Assembly (NCBI GenBank): GCA_020199835.1
Contig: JAIVJV010000002.1
Coordinates: 1 to 64,000 of the forward strand
DNA length: 64,000 nt
Reading direction: 5' to 3'
Source of the DNA: Acidobacteriota bacterium
Lineage (GTDB): Bacteria > Acidobacteriota > Blastocatellia > Pyrinomonadales > Pyrinomonadaceae
In this document: positions 33,686-41,992 of the stretch, piece by piece
Layout: the number at the start of each line of letters is the position of its first letter
How positions within the stretch are numbered: position 1 is the first letter of the stretch
Notes under the pieces: generated by a model
Databases searched by the model: none
Told to the model about the DNA's origin: nothing
What the model saw: only the letters and a program-made list of their open reading frames with translations
Made by a program: the position numbers and the translations under genes

Positions 33686-34369
33686 TCATTTCAAACTCGT
33701 TCCGAGAGTCACTTTAATGTTGTGCTCTTCGATTTCGATCACATCGCCTTTTCCGTACTGCGCGGCGTCTTTCTTGATGTAATCGACCACCTGCTCGCTA
33801 AATCCTCTGGCGATCTGCAAATTAAGATTGTCGTACATAAGACGCGCAACTTGGTTCGGCTCCCTCGCGAGCGAATCCCGATATACAAGACAGATATCTG
33901 TCTTCTCGAATTTGATCCGCTCGCCTATTGGATGGATTGCTGGTCCAACGCGTTCAAGCGGCTGTGCGACTCGCCAAGGGGGAGAGTCGATCCAACCGCG
34001 CTTGTCGCTTTTGAGATATCGTTGCCAGCGCCCATCTTGATACCGAGTCTCCTGTTTTGTTTTCGGCGGCAGGATCTCCAGCACGTCTCGCTTGACGCTT
34101 TCGGTTTGGCCGCGAAACATCAACACGATGCTCATGTAGTTGCCGAATCCGCTACCTTCGTACCAAAACGTATAGCCGCCGCTCCCGCCGCCCTGTGATT
34201 CCAATGATTTGTATCGAGTCTCCCACTCAGTCGGAAGCTCGTGAACGGAATGAATCGTCGGCCAGTGATCACGAACCAGGATCGGCTTCGATTGATCGCT
34301 GGACTCATGGACCACATACACGCGTTGACCGCGCACGACTAGAGAAACAACTCCATAAGGCCAACTCAT
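33686..34369 (-). CDS. hypothetical protein between SIR2-like and methyltransferase-like genes
   Basis: The 227-residue protein has a good AAGGAG site before ATG 34369, so it is a real gene. I do not recognise its family. It starts MSWPYGVVSLVVRGQRVYVV, has a Gly/Ser-rich turn at ~60-66 (SQGGGSGGY), a charged middle, and a C-terminal helix-strand end (VVDYIKKDAAQYGKGDVIEI). There is no signal peptide, membrane segment or cysteine cluster, so it is probably cytoplasmic. Its position between a truncated SIR2-family gene and a methyltransferase-like gene suggests one former operon, possibly an anti-phage or plasmid-maintenance module. Confidence 0.6.
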   Translation of the reverse strand: MSWPYGVVSLVVRGQRVYVVHESSDQSKPILVRDHWPTIHSVHELPTEWETRYKSLESQGGGSGGYTFWYEGSGFGNYMSIVLMFRGQTESVKRDVLEILPPKTKQETRYQDGRWQRYLKSDKRGWIDSPPWRVAQPLERVGPAIHPIGERIKFEKTDICLVYRDSLAREPNQVARLMYDNLNLQIARGFSEQVVDYIKKDAAQYGKGDVIEIEEHNIKVTLGTSLK

Positions 34370-34607
34370 CGCAGCTCCTTCAGTATGTCGTTAATCTCAG
34401 TGTGTATTCGTCGCTGTCCGCTTTTATTCTGAAAGGAAATAGCTCAGACAAGGTGGTTGCAAAACGACATGAGGTGTTTGCGTGTGGTCAACAGACTGAG
34501 AACGTTTTAGTGAACTCTTTGAGGACGGCGTGGTTTTGATCTTTCGGGTTGTTTCTCAGTTCTTGCAGAGGTAGCTGAAGGGCGAATTACGTCTCAGTAT
34601 AAATCAT

Positions 34608-35481
34608 TCAGACTGCGTATAGCTTATTCAGAGCATTGGTTGTGAATGTGTTGAGATCAAATTTATCCTCAATAACAATCTGAGAAGCGCGTCTATCCTT
34701 GAAACTTCGTAACCGGTCGACAAACTCAACAGTCGATGTTTGAAAATCCGGCATGACAACTCTTATGACGTTAGACTCGTCACTATTCAAGAACTTTGTA
34801 ATGAAGAAATTTATATGTTCATCCCTGAAAGAATAACCTATAACAGTAAGCAAGTCTGAGTTGCTCAATTCCTTATCGAATTGCCTGAGAAGATCAAGAA
34901 AAATGCCTTCAGTTGTTAGCTTGTTGCGTTGGCCATAAATTACCATTGGCGTCTCAACAGCAACCATCGTGCTGAAGCGATCAGTGTAGTGTTCTATGTA
35001 GCGGATTTCGCGATGCTCCATCTTTAGATCGTACGTGGTTATTGGCTCCGTCCATCTCCAGTAAACGGAACCGTGTAATTTAAGTAGCTTGAGTCCGTCC
35101 CCGGAGAAATCAAACATATCTTTTTCGATCCAATCTTTTATTCCAGTATCACAGGGTACGGAGTTATCTCGTGCTAACAACTCCACAGCGTTATCATAAT
35201 TTAATGTCGCCACGACTAATCTTGGCTGCTTCTTGAGCAGAGTCAGTATCGGCGTTAAATATTCAACCTTCTTGTCATCTCGAAGCATCGCGAGTTCTTC
35301 GAGAGTGCGCCTCATGTGCAACCTGATGTTCCAGAGTCGCTCGGGTGTGACATTGGTCTTTATAAAAGGATCCCAGGTTTCGACAAAAGGTGCGAATTCC
35401 GGCGAGTCATATTCAGCAATCTGTAGCAAAGCATTGTAAAGAAGCTCAAAATCAACACAGTCTATTTTGGGATTGCTGTAC
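34608..35481 (-). pseudogene. SIR2-family gene truncated at its 5' end by an IS3 element
   Basis: The surviving ~290 residues match the C-terminal two thirds of a SIR2-like (SIR2_2-type) protein: VVATLNYDNAVELLA, LLKLHGSVYW, MVIYGQRNKL and LLTVIGYSFRDEHINFFI. The N-terminal NAD-binding segment (the GAGxS region) is missing, because the frame enters the IS element at 35481. The first ~29 codons of the open frame up to 35567 are IS sequence. No SIR2-like segment is found on the far side of the IS. SIR2-domain proteins often deplete NAD in anti-phage defence; this copy should be inactive. It would have headed the operon with the two following minus-strand genes, which may now lack a promoter. 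Confidence 0.75.
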
Positions 35482-35553
35482 TGTAAGTACCCCTCAAAAA
35501 CGATCCATTGAAAAATAGAGGTTTCCGGGCGAGTATGACGCCAGGAGACCCGA

Positions 35554-35820
35554 ATGCGAAAGAGCAAATTCAGCGAGAATCAAATCATTACGATCTTGAA
35601 AGCGGTGGAAGCAGGACGAACGGTCAGAGACGTTTGTCGTGAGCACGAGATCAGCGAGGCCACTTACTACCAGTGGAAGTCGAAGTACGGTGGCATGGAA
35701 GCCTCGGACATTCGTCGCTTGCGTGAGCTGGAAGAAGAAAACCGGCGTTTAAAGGCCATGTATGCCGAGCTGTCTTTAGAACATCGGATCTTGAAAGAGG
35801 TGCTCACAAAAAAGCTGTAA
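35554..35820 (+). CDS. IS3 transposase OrfA
   Basis: The 88-residue protein has the IS3 OrfA layout: an N-terminal HTH ([20 protein letters not shown], then [20 protein letters not shown]) that binds the element ends, followed by a leucine-zipper coiled coil ([20 protein letters not shown]) for multimerisation. GGAGAC lies just before ATG 35554. It ends shortly after an A6G slippery run, so part of the product continues into OrfB by -1 frameshifting. Confidence 0.92.
   Translation: MRKSKFSENQIITILKAVEAGRTVRDVCREHEISEATYYQWKSKYGGMEASDIRRLRELEEENRRLKAMYAELSLEHRILKEVLTKKL
35808..35814 (+). promoter_or_regulatory. programmed -1 frameshift heptamer (A AAA AAG)
   Basis: AAAAAAG sits in the zero-frame as ACA AAA AAG just before the OrfA stop. 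A -1 slip leads into the OrfB frame with the peptide [10 protein letters not shown], typical of the OrfA-OrfB junction in this family. Frame arithmetic (OrfA frame 1, OrfB frame 0) agrees. Confidence 0.75.
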
Positions 35821-35840
35821 AGCCGGCGGTCAAAAGGAAG

Positions 35841-36662
35841 TTGATTGCCGGCATCCGTGAGCAGTTCCGAGTGAGCGAGCGCCTGGCCTGCCGCGTACTG
35901 GCGCTGGGTCGTTCGGTCTATCGTTACCAGCCGCAGCCGAATCGCGATGCCGAAGTAATCAAGTTGCTACTGGAGTTGGCCCATGGGCGACCGGAGCAGG
36001 GGTTTCCGAAGTTATTCAAGCGGTTGCGGCGACTGGGCTATGGCTGGAATCACAAACGCGTGTATCGCGTGTATTGCAGCCTGAAATTGAACAAACGACG
36101 CAAGGGCAAGCGACGGCTGCCAAACAGAAATCCGGCGCCGCTGTCAGCAAGTCAGACGATGAATGAATGTTGGTCAGCAGACTTCATGAGCGATGCGTTG
36201 TGGTGTGGTCAGCGTTTTCGCACTTTCAATGTCGTGGATGACTTCAATCGCGAGGTGTTGGCGATCGAAGTGGACTTCAACTTACCCGCAGCGCGCGTGG
36301 TGCGTACGCTTGAGCGGATAGCCGCTACACGCGGCTACCCACTCAAGCTGAGACTAGATAATGGACCAGAGATGATCTCCGTGACGCTGGCAGATTGGGC
36401 TGAGCAACATGGCGTAATGCTCGAGTTCATCAAACCAGGAAGGCCCATGCAGAATGGTTTTATCGAGCGGTTCAATCGCAGCTATCGTGAAGCGGTACTC
36501 GACATGTTTGTGTTTCACAGTTTGCAGGAGGTGCGCGATCAGACCGAGCAGTGGTTGAAAGAGTACAACCAAGAGCGACCCCATGACGCTCTGGGCGATC
36601 TGACGCCCAGGGAATATTTGTTAACCCACAAACCCGAAATCTCTATAAATTCGTGGTCATAA
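35841..36662 (+). CDS. IS3 transposase OrfB (DDE integrase)
   Basis: The 273-residue open part carries the HTH_21-like N-terminus ([20 protein letters not shown]) and the rve integrase core. The catalytic residues look complete: D in [10 protein letters not shown] in RLDNGPEM and E in [15 protein letters not shown], followed by the usual [19 protein letters not shown] end. TTG 35841 would be a weak independent start. The functional product is probably the OrfAB fusion made by the -1 frameshift. All catalytic residues being intact, the copy may still be active. Confidence 0.9.
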   Translation: MIAGIREQFRVSERLACRVLALGRSVYRYQPQPNRDAEVIKLLLELAHGRPEQGFPKLFKRLRRLGYGWNHKRVYRVYCSLKLNKRRKGKRRLPNRNPAPLSASQTMNECWSADFMSDALWCGQRFRTFNVVDDFNREVLAIEVDFNLPAARVVRTLERIAATRGYPLKLRLDNGPEMISVTLADWAEQHGVMLEFIKPGRPMQNGFIERFNRSYREAVLDMFVFHSLQEVRDQTEQWLKEYNQERPHDALGDLTPREYLLTHKPEISINSWS

Positions 36663-36908
36663 CCGCGGGAGACTTACAGTCGCTATTGCGCATTACGTCG
36701 TCGGTTGCTACGTCGGCGTCAGAGGCTTTGGTATACCTGAAAGCGCAGCTTTCAGGGTCACTGTCCTCACCCCAGCGACCTAACCGATTGCAAGGCTTAC
36801 GGTACGAAGAACTCTGTCAATGCAACAAGTCGTACATCCCTAATAGAACGGCTTTAGAGAATCATTTCTTATTCTTTGGTCCAAAGATGCGTGGAAGATG
36901 CGGGGATC

Positions 36909-36995
36909 ACCTAGTGATACGAAGCAGGACGTAAGCTACCTTTGACGGCTAAAACGTCGGTAAATACTGCTTGGTATCGTTTGGTATCACTAGGT
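36909..36995. repeat. 12-bp perfect inverted repeat beside the tRNA fragment
   Basis: ACCTAGTGATAC at 36909-36920 is the exact reverse complement of GTATCACTAGGT at 36984-36995, with a 63-bp interval. The right arm ends 6 bp before the tRNA-Leu fragment. It may be a remnant of a mobile-element end or a recombinase site. Confidence 0.55.
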
Positions 36996-37001
36996 AAGAC
37001 G

Positions 37002-37051
37002 GCGGACAACGGATTTTAAGTCCGCAGCGTCTGCCATTCCGCCACCCCGGC
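37002..37051 (-). pseudogene. 5' fragment of tRNA-Leu (anticodon UAA)
   Basis: Read on the minus strand from 37051, GCCGGGG forms the acceptor 5' strand, followed by TGGCGGAATGGCAGACGC (D arm) and the anticodon arm GCGGA-CTTAAAA-TCCGT with TAA anticodon. The match to bacterial tRNA-Leu stops in the variable arm. No T arm (GGTTCGAATCC-type) or 3' acceptor strand follows, so it cannot fold as a tRNA. Confidence 0.75.
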
Positions 37052-37160
37052 ATGTCGTCCGTAAGCCGAATTCTACCAAGCCTTTGCTCTTTACCGGTAG
37101 TTGAGATCCCCCTAGTCGTTCGTTCGGTGCGGGGAAGATGTGGGACTCGTCTATCGTGCG

Positions 37161-37235
37161 AGTTTGTCAAGCTGAACACCGGTGACGGTATGACCTTGCA
37201 TGGTATGTTGTGGACACTTGTCAGCGGCAAGGCAC
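37161..37235 (+). repeat. 75-bp repeat, left copy
   Basis: Matches 40082-40156 at about 68 of 75 positions. It encodes part of a hydrolase N-terminus (VKLNTGDGMTLHGMLW). The two copies bracket the kinase-propeller pseudogene. Confidence 0.8.
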
Positions 37236-37302
37236 GCGCGCTCGCGTGAGTAACGTTGTGCGGGAACCAAAACTCGTCGACCGATCGTAGACCTGATACT
37301 GA

Positions 37303-39664
37303 CGCCGCGCCACTGATTATGCATTACAGATTGCCTATGGTCTCGCAGCCGCTCATGAGCGGGGAATCATCCATCGCGACCTCAAGCCCGACAACATCTT
37401 CATAACCAAAGACGATCGCGCGAAGATACTCGACTTCGGCTTAGCGAAGCTCACTCAACTGCACGGTAACGAAGCACAAACAGACATTCCTACACGCCGC
37501 GTCGATACTGATCCCGGAGTGGTGATGGGTACTGTGGGTTACATGTCGCCCGAGCAGTTGAAAGGACAAGCAATCGATCAACGTTCCGACATCTTCTCTT
37601 TCGGCGCGATTCTTTATGAAATGCTCTCGGGTCGACGAGCATTTCACGGTGCGTCGGCGGCGGAGACGATGAGCGCGGTCTTAAGAGAAGATCCGCCTGA
37701 ATTGTCTGCGACGAACAAGACTGTTTCGCCAGCGCTCGAACGGTTAATCATCACTGTCTCGACAAGAATCCGCAATCACGATTTCAATCAGTACGTGATC
37801 TGGCGTTTGCGTTAGAAGCAATTTCCGCTTCTTCAGGGTCCGTGGAGACAGCAAACACTGTTCAGTCTCAGCCTGCGCGCCGGTGGACATCGAAACAGTT
37901 GCCATGGATCGTGGCCGCAGTTTTAGGTGCCTTGTGCCTTGCCAACCTCGCATTCTTCTGGTGGTACTACCCCCGTCCCGCTGCAGAAACTCATGCCGTG
38001 CGTCTGACCATCGAGCCGCCTCAACAAGGCATAGTCTCGACGCTCAGCGTTTCGCCAGACGGTCGACGCGTCGTGTATGGTGCACCCAATGCTGACGGCA
38101 ACAAGATCTTATGGCTACGTTCACTCGATTTTCTATCAGCTCAGCCATTGCCGGGAACGGATAATCCCTTCTTTACTACTTTTTGGTCCCCGGATAGTCG
38201 TCATGTCGCCTTCGTCAGTAGCTCAGATAACAAACTTAAGAAAGTTGATCTAGCCAGTGGAGGAGCACCACAAGTGCTCGCGAACGCACCGAATGGACGC
38301 GGCGGGACGTGGAATCGCGATGGTGTAATTGTGTTCGCACCATCTGCCGCGGGACCTCTCTACCGAATTTCAGCGGCAGGTGGTGAGATAACTCCGGTCA
38401 CAACGATCGACGAGTCGCGCCGGGATGTTTCACACCGGTACCCGTGGTTTCTTCCGGATGGTCGCCATTTTCTCTACCTGGTCCGCGGTGCAGCCGGGGA
38501 CGACACTGCGATTTATGTAGGCTCATTGGACTCCAAAGAAACGAAGCGACTCGTGACCGCGCAATCGGGCGGTATCTATTCACCTCCTGGCTATCTCCTT
38601 TATGTGCGCGATGAAACTCTCGTGGCCCACACCTTCGATGCTGAAACTCTAGAGCTTAAGGGGGAAGCGCTGTCGATTGCCGGCGCGTCGGTCGGTTTCG
38701 ATCTCACAAGCAACTTGCGCGGTTCTCCGTTTCCGATAATGGCGTGCTCGTGTATTACAGCGGCACTGAATTTGACAAAGCGCAACTGCAGTGGGTCGAT
38801 CGAGAGGGAAAACAGACGGGTGCACTCGGAGGTCCTGCAGGTTATCGCTATCTTCGCATCTCTCCGGATGAGAAGCGTCTCGCCTTCGGGCGACATGACC
38901 CGGGGACGCGTTGGGATATCTGGTTGACTGAATTTGCTCGCGATTCAATAACGCGCTTCACCTTCGATGCCCGAACTGAAATATTTCCTGTGTGGTCTCC
39001 AGACAACACGCGCATTGCGTTCTCATCCGATCGCGATGGACAACTGCACATCTATGAGAAGCTCGCAACTGGTGTCGGTAATGAAATAGAACTCGCGAGG
39101 GTGCCCGCCGAACCTAAGTTCGTCAATGACTGGTCGTCTGACGGTCAATTCATTGCCTTTCACGCTTTGTCCGGAAAGACGCGCGCTGATCTTTGGATAT
39201 TACCGCTTTTTGGAGACCGCCAGCCGTACCCATTTCTCCAGACTCAGTTTGGCGAAACGTTTGCACGCTTCTCTCCAAATGGTCGCTGGGTCGCTTACAC
39301 ATCAGACGAGACTGGTCCGCGGGAGTTGTTTGTTCAAAGTTTCCCCGCCGGTAGAGGCAAATGGCAAATCTCGAGAGCCGGTTCTGGTCCTCCGGAATGG
39401 CGCGCCGACGGAAAAGAGTTGTTCTATGTCAGCGTGGATAAGCGTATGGCTGTGGACGTAAAGACGGATGGTGATGCTTTTGAGGCGAGTACTCCGAAAC
39501 AGTTATTTGAAATCCGCGGCCCGAGTGTGCCCGGAGCAGGAGGTGTACCCGCTTTTGACGCAAGCAACGACGGCAAACGATTTCTGATTGCCGCGTCAGT
39601 CGAAGACTATGTGTTCACGCCGATCACTGTTGTGTTGAATTGGACCGCGGATCTGAAGAAATGA
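37303..39664 (+). pseudogene. Ser/Thr protein kinase with TolB-like propeller, truncated and frameshifted
   Basis: The remnant starts inside the kinase domain ([20 protein letters not shown]) and keeps the catalytic loop [11 protein letters not shown] (ILDFGLAKL) and the activation-segment end GYMSPEQ. The ATP-binding N-lobe is missing; a stop lies just upstream at 37300-37302. Near 37743-37750 the frame shifts (LERLI then [14 protein letters not shown]). It continues through a membrane segment (~37905-37965; IVAAVLGALCLANLAFFWW) into PD40/TolB-like propeller repeats. A second shift near 38718-38725 (NLRG then FSVSDNGVLVYYSG) restores the propeller to its stop. The intact family is a membrane receptor-type kinase with an external propeller, common in Acidobacteriota. 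This copy cannot make a full protein. Confidence 0.85.
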
Positions 39665-39997
39665 CTCACTTCGACTTCGACTGGAGGTAAACGGAGATCC
39701 TACTCATTTTGTAAATGGCAGGGACTAGCGGGTTTCATTTGACGCTGGGAGAAAGCTGTATGACCAGAAAATGATTTTGGCCACAAGCTGCAACTACTAT
39801 CACAGACGTTCCGCACCGCACCTGCAAAACTCAGGCGTGATATTCAGTTCGTCATCGACTGAATCACCACGGGAGATTATGGCAAAGCACCTTAAGAGTG
39901 CTTCATTAACTTGCGCGTTGCGTTGTCAATCCGTAAGTCGCAGCGCGCCGCTGATCCCCTGGCGTTAGGTTGTTCTTGGGTTCAAATAGAGGTGTGT
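39665..39997. other. intergenic stretch without a gene
   Basis: 333 bp between two pseudogenes. The only structure noted is an inverted repeat AAGCAC (39885-39890) / GTGCTT (39898-39903). Short ORFs have no ribosome-binding site or motif. Confidence 0.5.
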
Positions 39998-40262
39998 ATG
40001 AAACGTCCCCTTCTGCTGCTTCTGCTAGTGTCATCTCCTCGGCTTACGCAAGCTCTTCTACACAGACGAACATCAAGAGCGAGTTAGTCAAGCTGAAGAC
40101 CGGTGACGGTATAACCTTGCATGGTATGTTGTGAACACCTGGCAGCGGTAAGGCACACCTGGGAATTATTATCGCTCCCGGCGGAGGCTCAGAGTTTTAC
40201 AATTACTGGCTTGTTTGGTTGGGTGAGCACTTTGCCCGGTCTGGCTACATTAGTCACACGTT
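39998..40262 (+). pseudogene. alpha/beta-hydrolase-type secreted protein remnant
   Basis: ATG 39998 opens a signal-peptide-like run (MKRPLLLLLLVS), then the frame must shift to read SSAYASSSTQTNIKSELVKL, followed by KTGDGITLHGML, an in-frame TGA, and TPGSGKAHLGIIIAPGGGSE, FYNYWLVWLGEHFARSGY. The GDGITLHGML and PGGG..FARSGY pieces resemble the first strands of an alpha/beta hydrolase with its oxyanion-hole glycine. One frameshift, one stop and a missing catalytic half make it a pseudogene. It runs up to the convergent TPR gene. Confidence 0.65.
40082..40156 (+). repeat. 75-bp repeat, right copy
   Basis: Partner of 37161-37235, about 2.92 kb away in direct orientation, lying inside the hydrolase remnant. 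The pair could have formed by duplication, or allowed recombination across the kinase pseudogene. Confidence 0.8.
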
Positions 40263-40272
40263 AACGGTGCCC

Positions 40273-41568
40273 TCACCCGCCAAGTGCGGCGAGTGTTCGG
40301 CGCGCCATCTCGGCTTTTAGCAAGTCGAACGAGGAGTTACTGTTCAGCGCCATGCGCAGGTGCTTCGCGGCGCGGCGGCGGTCGCCTAGCGCGTTGTAGA
40401 TCATCCCAGCGTGGAAATTGATGCGCGCGTCGCGCGTGCCAAGCCGGAGCGCATCAGCGATCGCCACCCTTGCCTCCTCAAGCCGGCCGCTCTTGAATAA
40501 AGCCCACGCGAGCGCGTCGCAGGTGAAAACGTCGGCGCGTCGCTCGCGCTCGCCGCGCATGGCCTTCACCGCCTCCTCTAGATTGATACCGCGGTCTGCC
40601 CAGAAGCGCGCGAGGTGGCTCATGTCGTTCTCCTCAGCGGCGGCCACGCGCTCGGCGGCCTCGAATGCCTCGAAACTCTTACGGGCTTCCTCGTCTCGCC
40701 CGAGCTTGGCGTAAATCTCGCCGAGCGCGAGCAGGCGGTCGTGCGACTTATGGTCGCGGTAGAGTTCGATGGCCACTTTGTAATCACCGGCGGCAACGCG
40801 CGCGCGCGCCTTGGCGGCGAGTGCGAGCTCGTGGCCCGGGAAGACGGCGAGCGCGTGGTCGTACTCGCGTTCGCCCTCGGCTGCGCGGCCCGCGTTCATC
40901 AGCTCGTCGCCGAGGTGGAGGCGGTACCATGCAACGCCTTCAGGATCACGGGGATCGGCGGCCTTGACCGCTACCTCCATCGCCTCGATCGCCCCCTCAA
41001 TATCACCGTGCAGGGAGCGGAGATACGCCACGCGTGAGTAGGAGGCCGCGTCCGGCCTTATGTCGACCATCTTCTGCGCCGCATTCACGGCCCGCTCATA
41101 ATCGCCTAGCTCCACATACGCGTCGGTTAGCGCCCCATAAACATCGTGATCTTCCGGCCTCTGACTTTGCGCGCGCCGGGCTTCGGCGAGGGCGTCCCCG
41201 AAGCGGTGGTAAATTAGCAGCAGCTTGGCGCGGAGTTTGATCGAATCGTAGTTGTCAGGTGCGATTGCGGAAGACTTTCCGAGCGCCTCTTCGGCCTTCG
41301 AATTGAAATGGTAGTCACCGGTCTCGCGCGCCTTCTGCATGTAAGCTGAGACGAGCAGGTTGTAGCCGTCGGGCTTGTCAGGCGCGAGTCTGATCTGGTT
41401 TTCGCCCGCGCGGATACGCAGGTCAGCCGGCGTCGTTGGATGTGCTGTGGCGGGGGCCTGTTGTTCCGGCTCGCCGGCGCGATTCGAAGTCGCAACGACG
41501 CCTAAGATCGCCGCAATCACCAACCCCGCAGCCCCAACCGTTAGAAGAAATGTTTGCCGTGCTTTCAT
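40273..41568 (-). CDS. secreted or membrane-anchored TPR protein
   Basis: The 431-residue protein has an N-terminal hydrophobic segment (TFLLTVGAAGLVIAAILGVV) that is either a signal peptide or anchor. A Pro/Ala-rich spacer and about eight to ten TPR-like repeats follow from ~50 to 425 (YGALTDAYVELGDYERAVNA; LALGEIYAKLGRDEEARKSF; AGMIYNALGDRRRAAKHLRM). No catalytic motif is present. It probably serves as a protein-interaction scaffold in the envelope. GGAG lies 9 nt ahead of ATG 41568. TPR genes are often found beside DUF4331 genes like the one at 41993, but a terminator-like hairpin lies between the two here. Confidence 0.8.
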   Translation of the reverse strand: MKARQTFLLTVGAAGLVIAAILGVVATSNRAGEPEQQAPATAHPTTPADLRIRAGENQIRLAPDKPDGYNLLVSAYMQKARETGDYHFNSKAEEALGKSSAIAPDNYDSIKLRAKLLLIYHRFGDALAEARRAQSQRPEDHDVYGALTDAYVELGDYERAVNAAQKMVDIRPDAASYSRVAYLRSLHGDIEGAIEAMEVAVKAADPRDPEGVAWYRLHLGDELMNAGRAAEGEREYDHALAVFPGHELALAAKARARVAAGDYKVAIELYRDHKSHDRLLALGEIYAKLGRDEEARKSFEAFEAAERVAAAEENDMSHLARFWADRGINLEEAVKAMRGERERRADVFTCDALAWALFKSGRLEEARVAIADALRLGTRDARINFHAGMIYNALGDRRRAAKHLRMALNSNSSFDLLKAEMARRTLAALGG

Positions 41569-41992
41569 GCATCTGACTCCGACCGACGAGATTCAAGAGT
41601 GCGGCGGAGGTTTTTCCGTCGCCGTGCCTACTTTGTAACTTAACGTTTCCAGTTTCGGGGCGGTATCGTTTCGATCACTCGCGAATGGACTTTGCCGTGG
41701 CTTACCATTTGTCAAATGGGTTTTTGTCAAAAGTTGTGTACAGGGATTCAGGCGGCGACCTTGTGAGCCTCCTCTTGTAATCCATCTTTGCACTTTACGG
41801 CTTTGGACCACATGGGCCAACAATGTGAGTCCCTTCAACGTGGGCCAATTTTGTTCTGCCGTCTTCGTCAGTTTGAAGACCCGCGGTGCTTCATAATTCG
41901 GTTTCTAATGCGGACGATTTCAAAGGGGTGGAGGCTGAGTTTCCGTCTCCACCCCCCGTCTTATTGACACGTTCCCGGTGGTGCGTGACCCC
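41569..41992. other. intergenic region with a terminator-like hairpin
   Basis: 424 bp between DUF4331 and TPR genes, both on the minus strand. Apart from the hairpin at 41925-41955 nothing is recognised; a short minus-strand ORF inside has no supporting signal. Confidence 0.5.
41925..41955 (-). terminator. hairpin terminator after the DUF4331 gene
   Basis: GGGGTGGAG (41925-41933) pairs perfectly with CTCCACCCC (41947-41955) around a 13-nt loop. On the minus strand it follows the DUF4331 stop and leads into TTTGAAAT, a weak U tract, so termination may be partial. Confidence 0.55.

Larger units (their letters stand above)
35482..36678 (+). mobile_element. IS3-family insertion sequence
   Basis: About 1197 bp bounded by imperfect terminal inverted repeats that begin TGTAAGT (35482) and end ACTTACA (36678), so the ends are TG and CA as usual for IS3. 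CCC matches continue inward, and even the outer bases AC/GT are complementary. It holds orfA and orfB in overlapping phases with a frameshift signal. No 3-4 bp target duplication is seen (flanks TAC and GTC), which fits loss of one flank after insertion. Confidence 0.8.
36679..37302. other. rearranged junction region without intact genes
   Basis: Between the IS end and the kinase remnant there is no supported gene. It holds a 12-bp inverted repeat, a 5' tRNA-Leu fragment, a short TTTGGTATC direct repeat (36970-36988) and one copy of the 75-bp hydrolase-derived repeat. Pieces of unrelated genes lie end to end, which suggests repeated deletion or recombination. Confidence 0.6.

Noticed and set aside
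36653-36934. 93-residue ORF beyond the IS3 element
   Set aside because: It begins inside orfB, has no family resemblance, and crosses the proposed IS end into rearranged DNA.
37002-37051. Functional tRNA-Leu
   Set aside because: Only the 5' half is present; no T arm or 3' acceptor strand follows.
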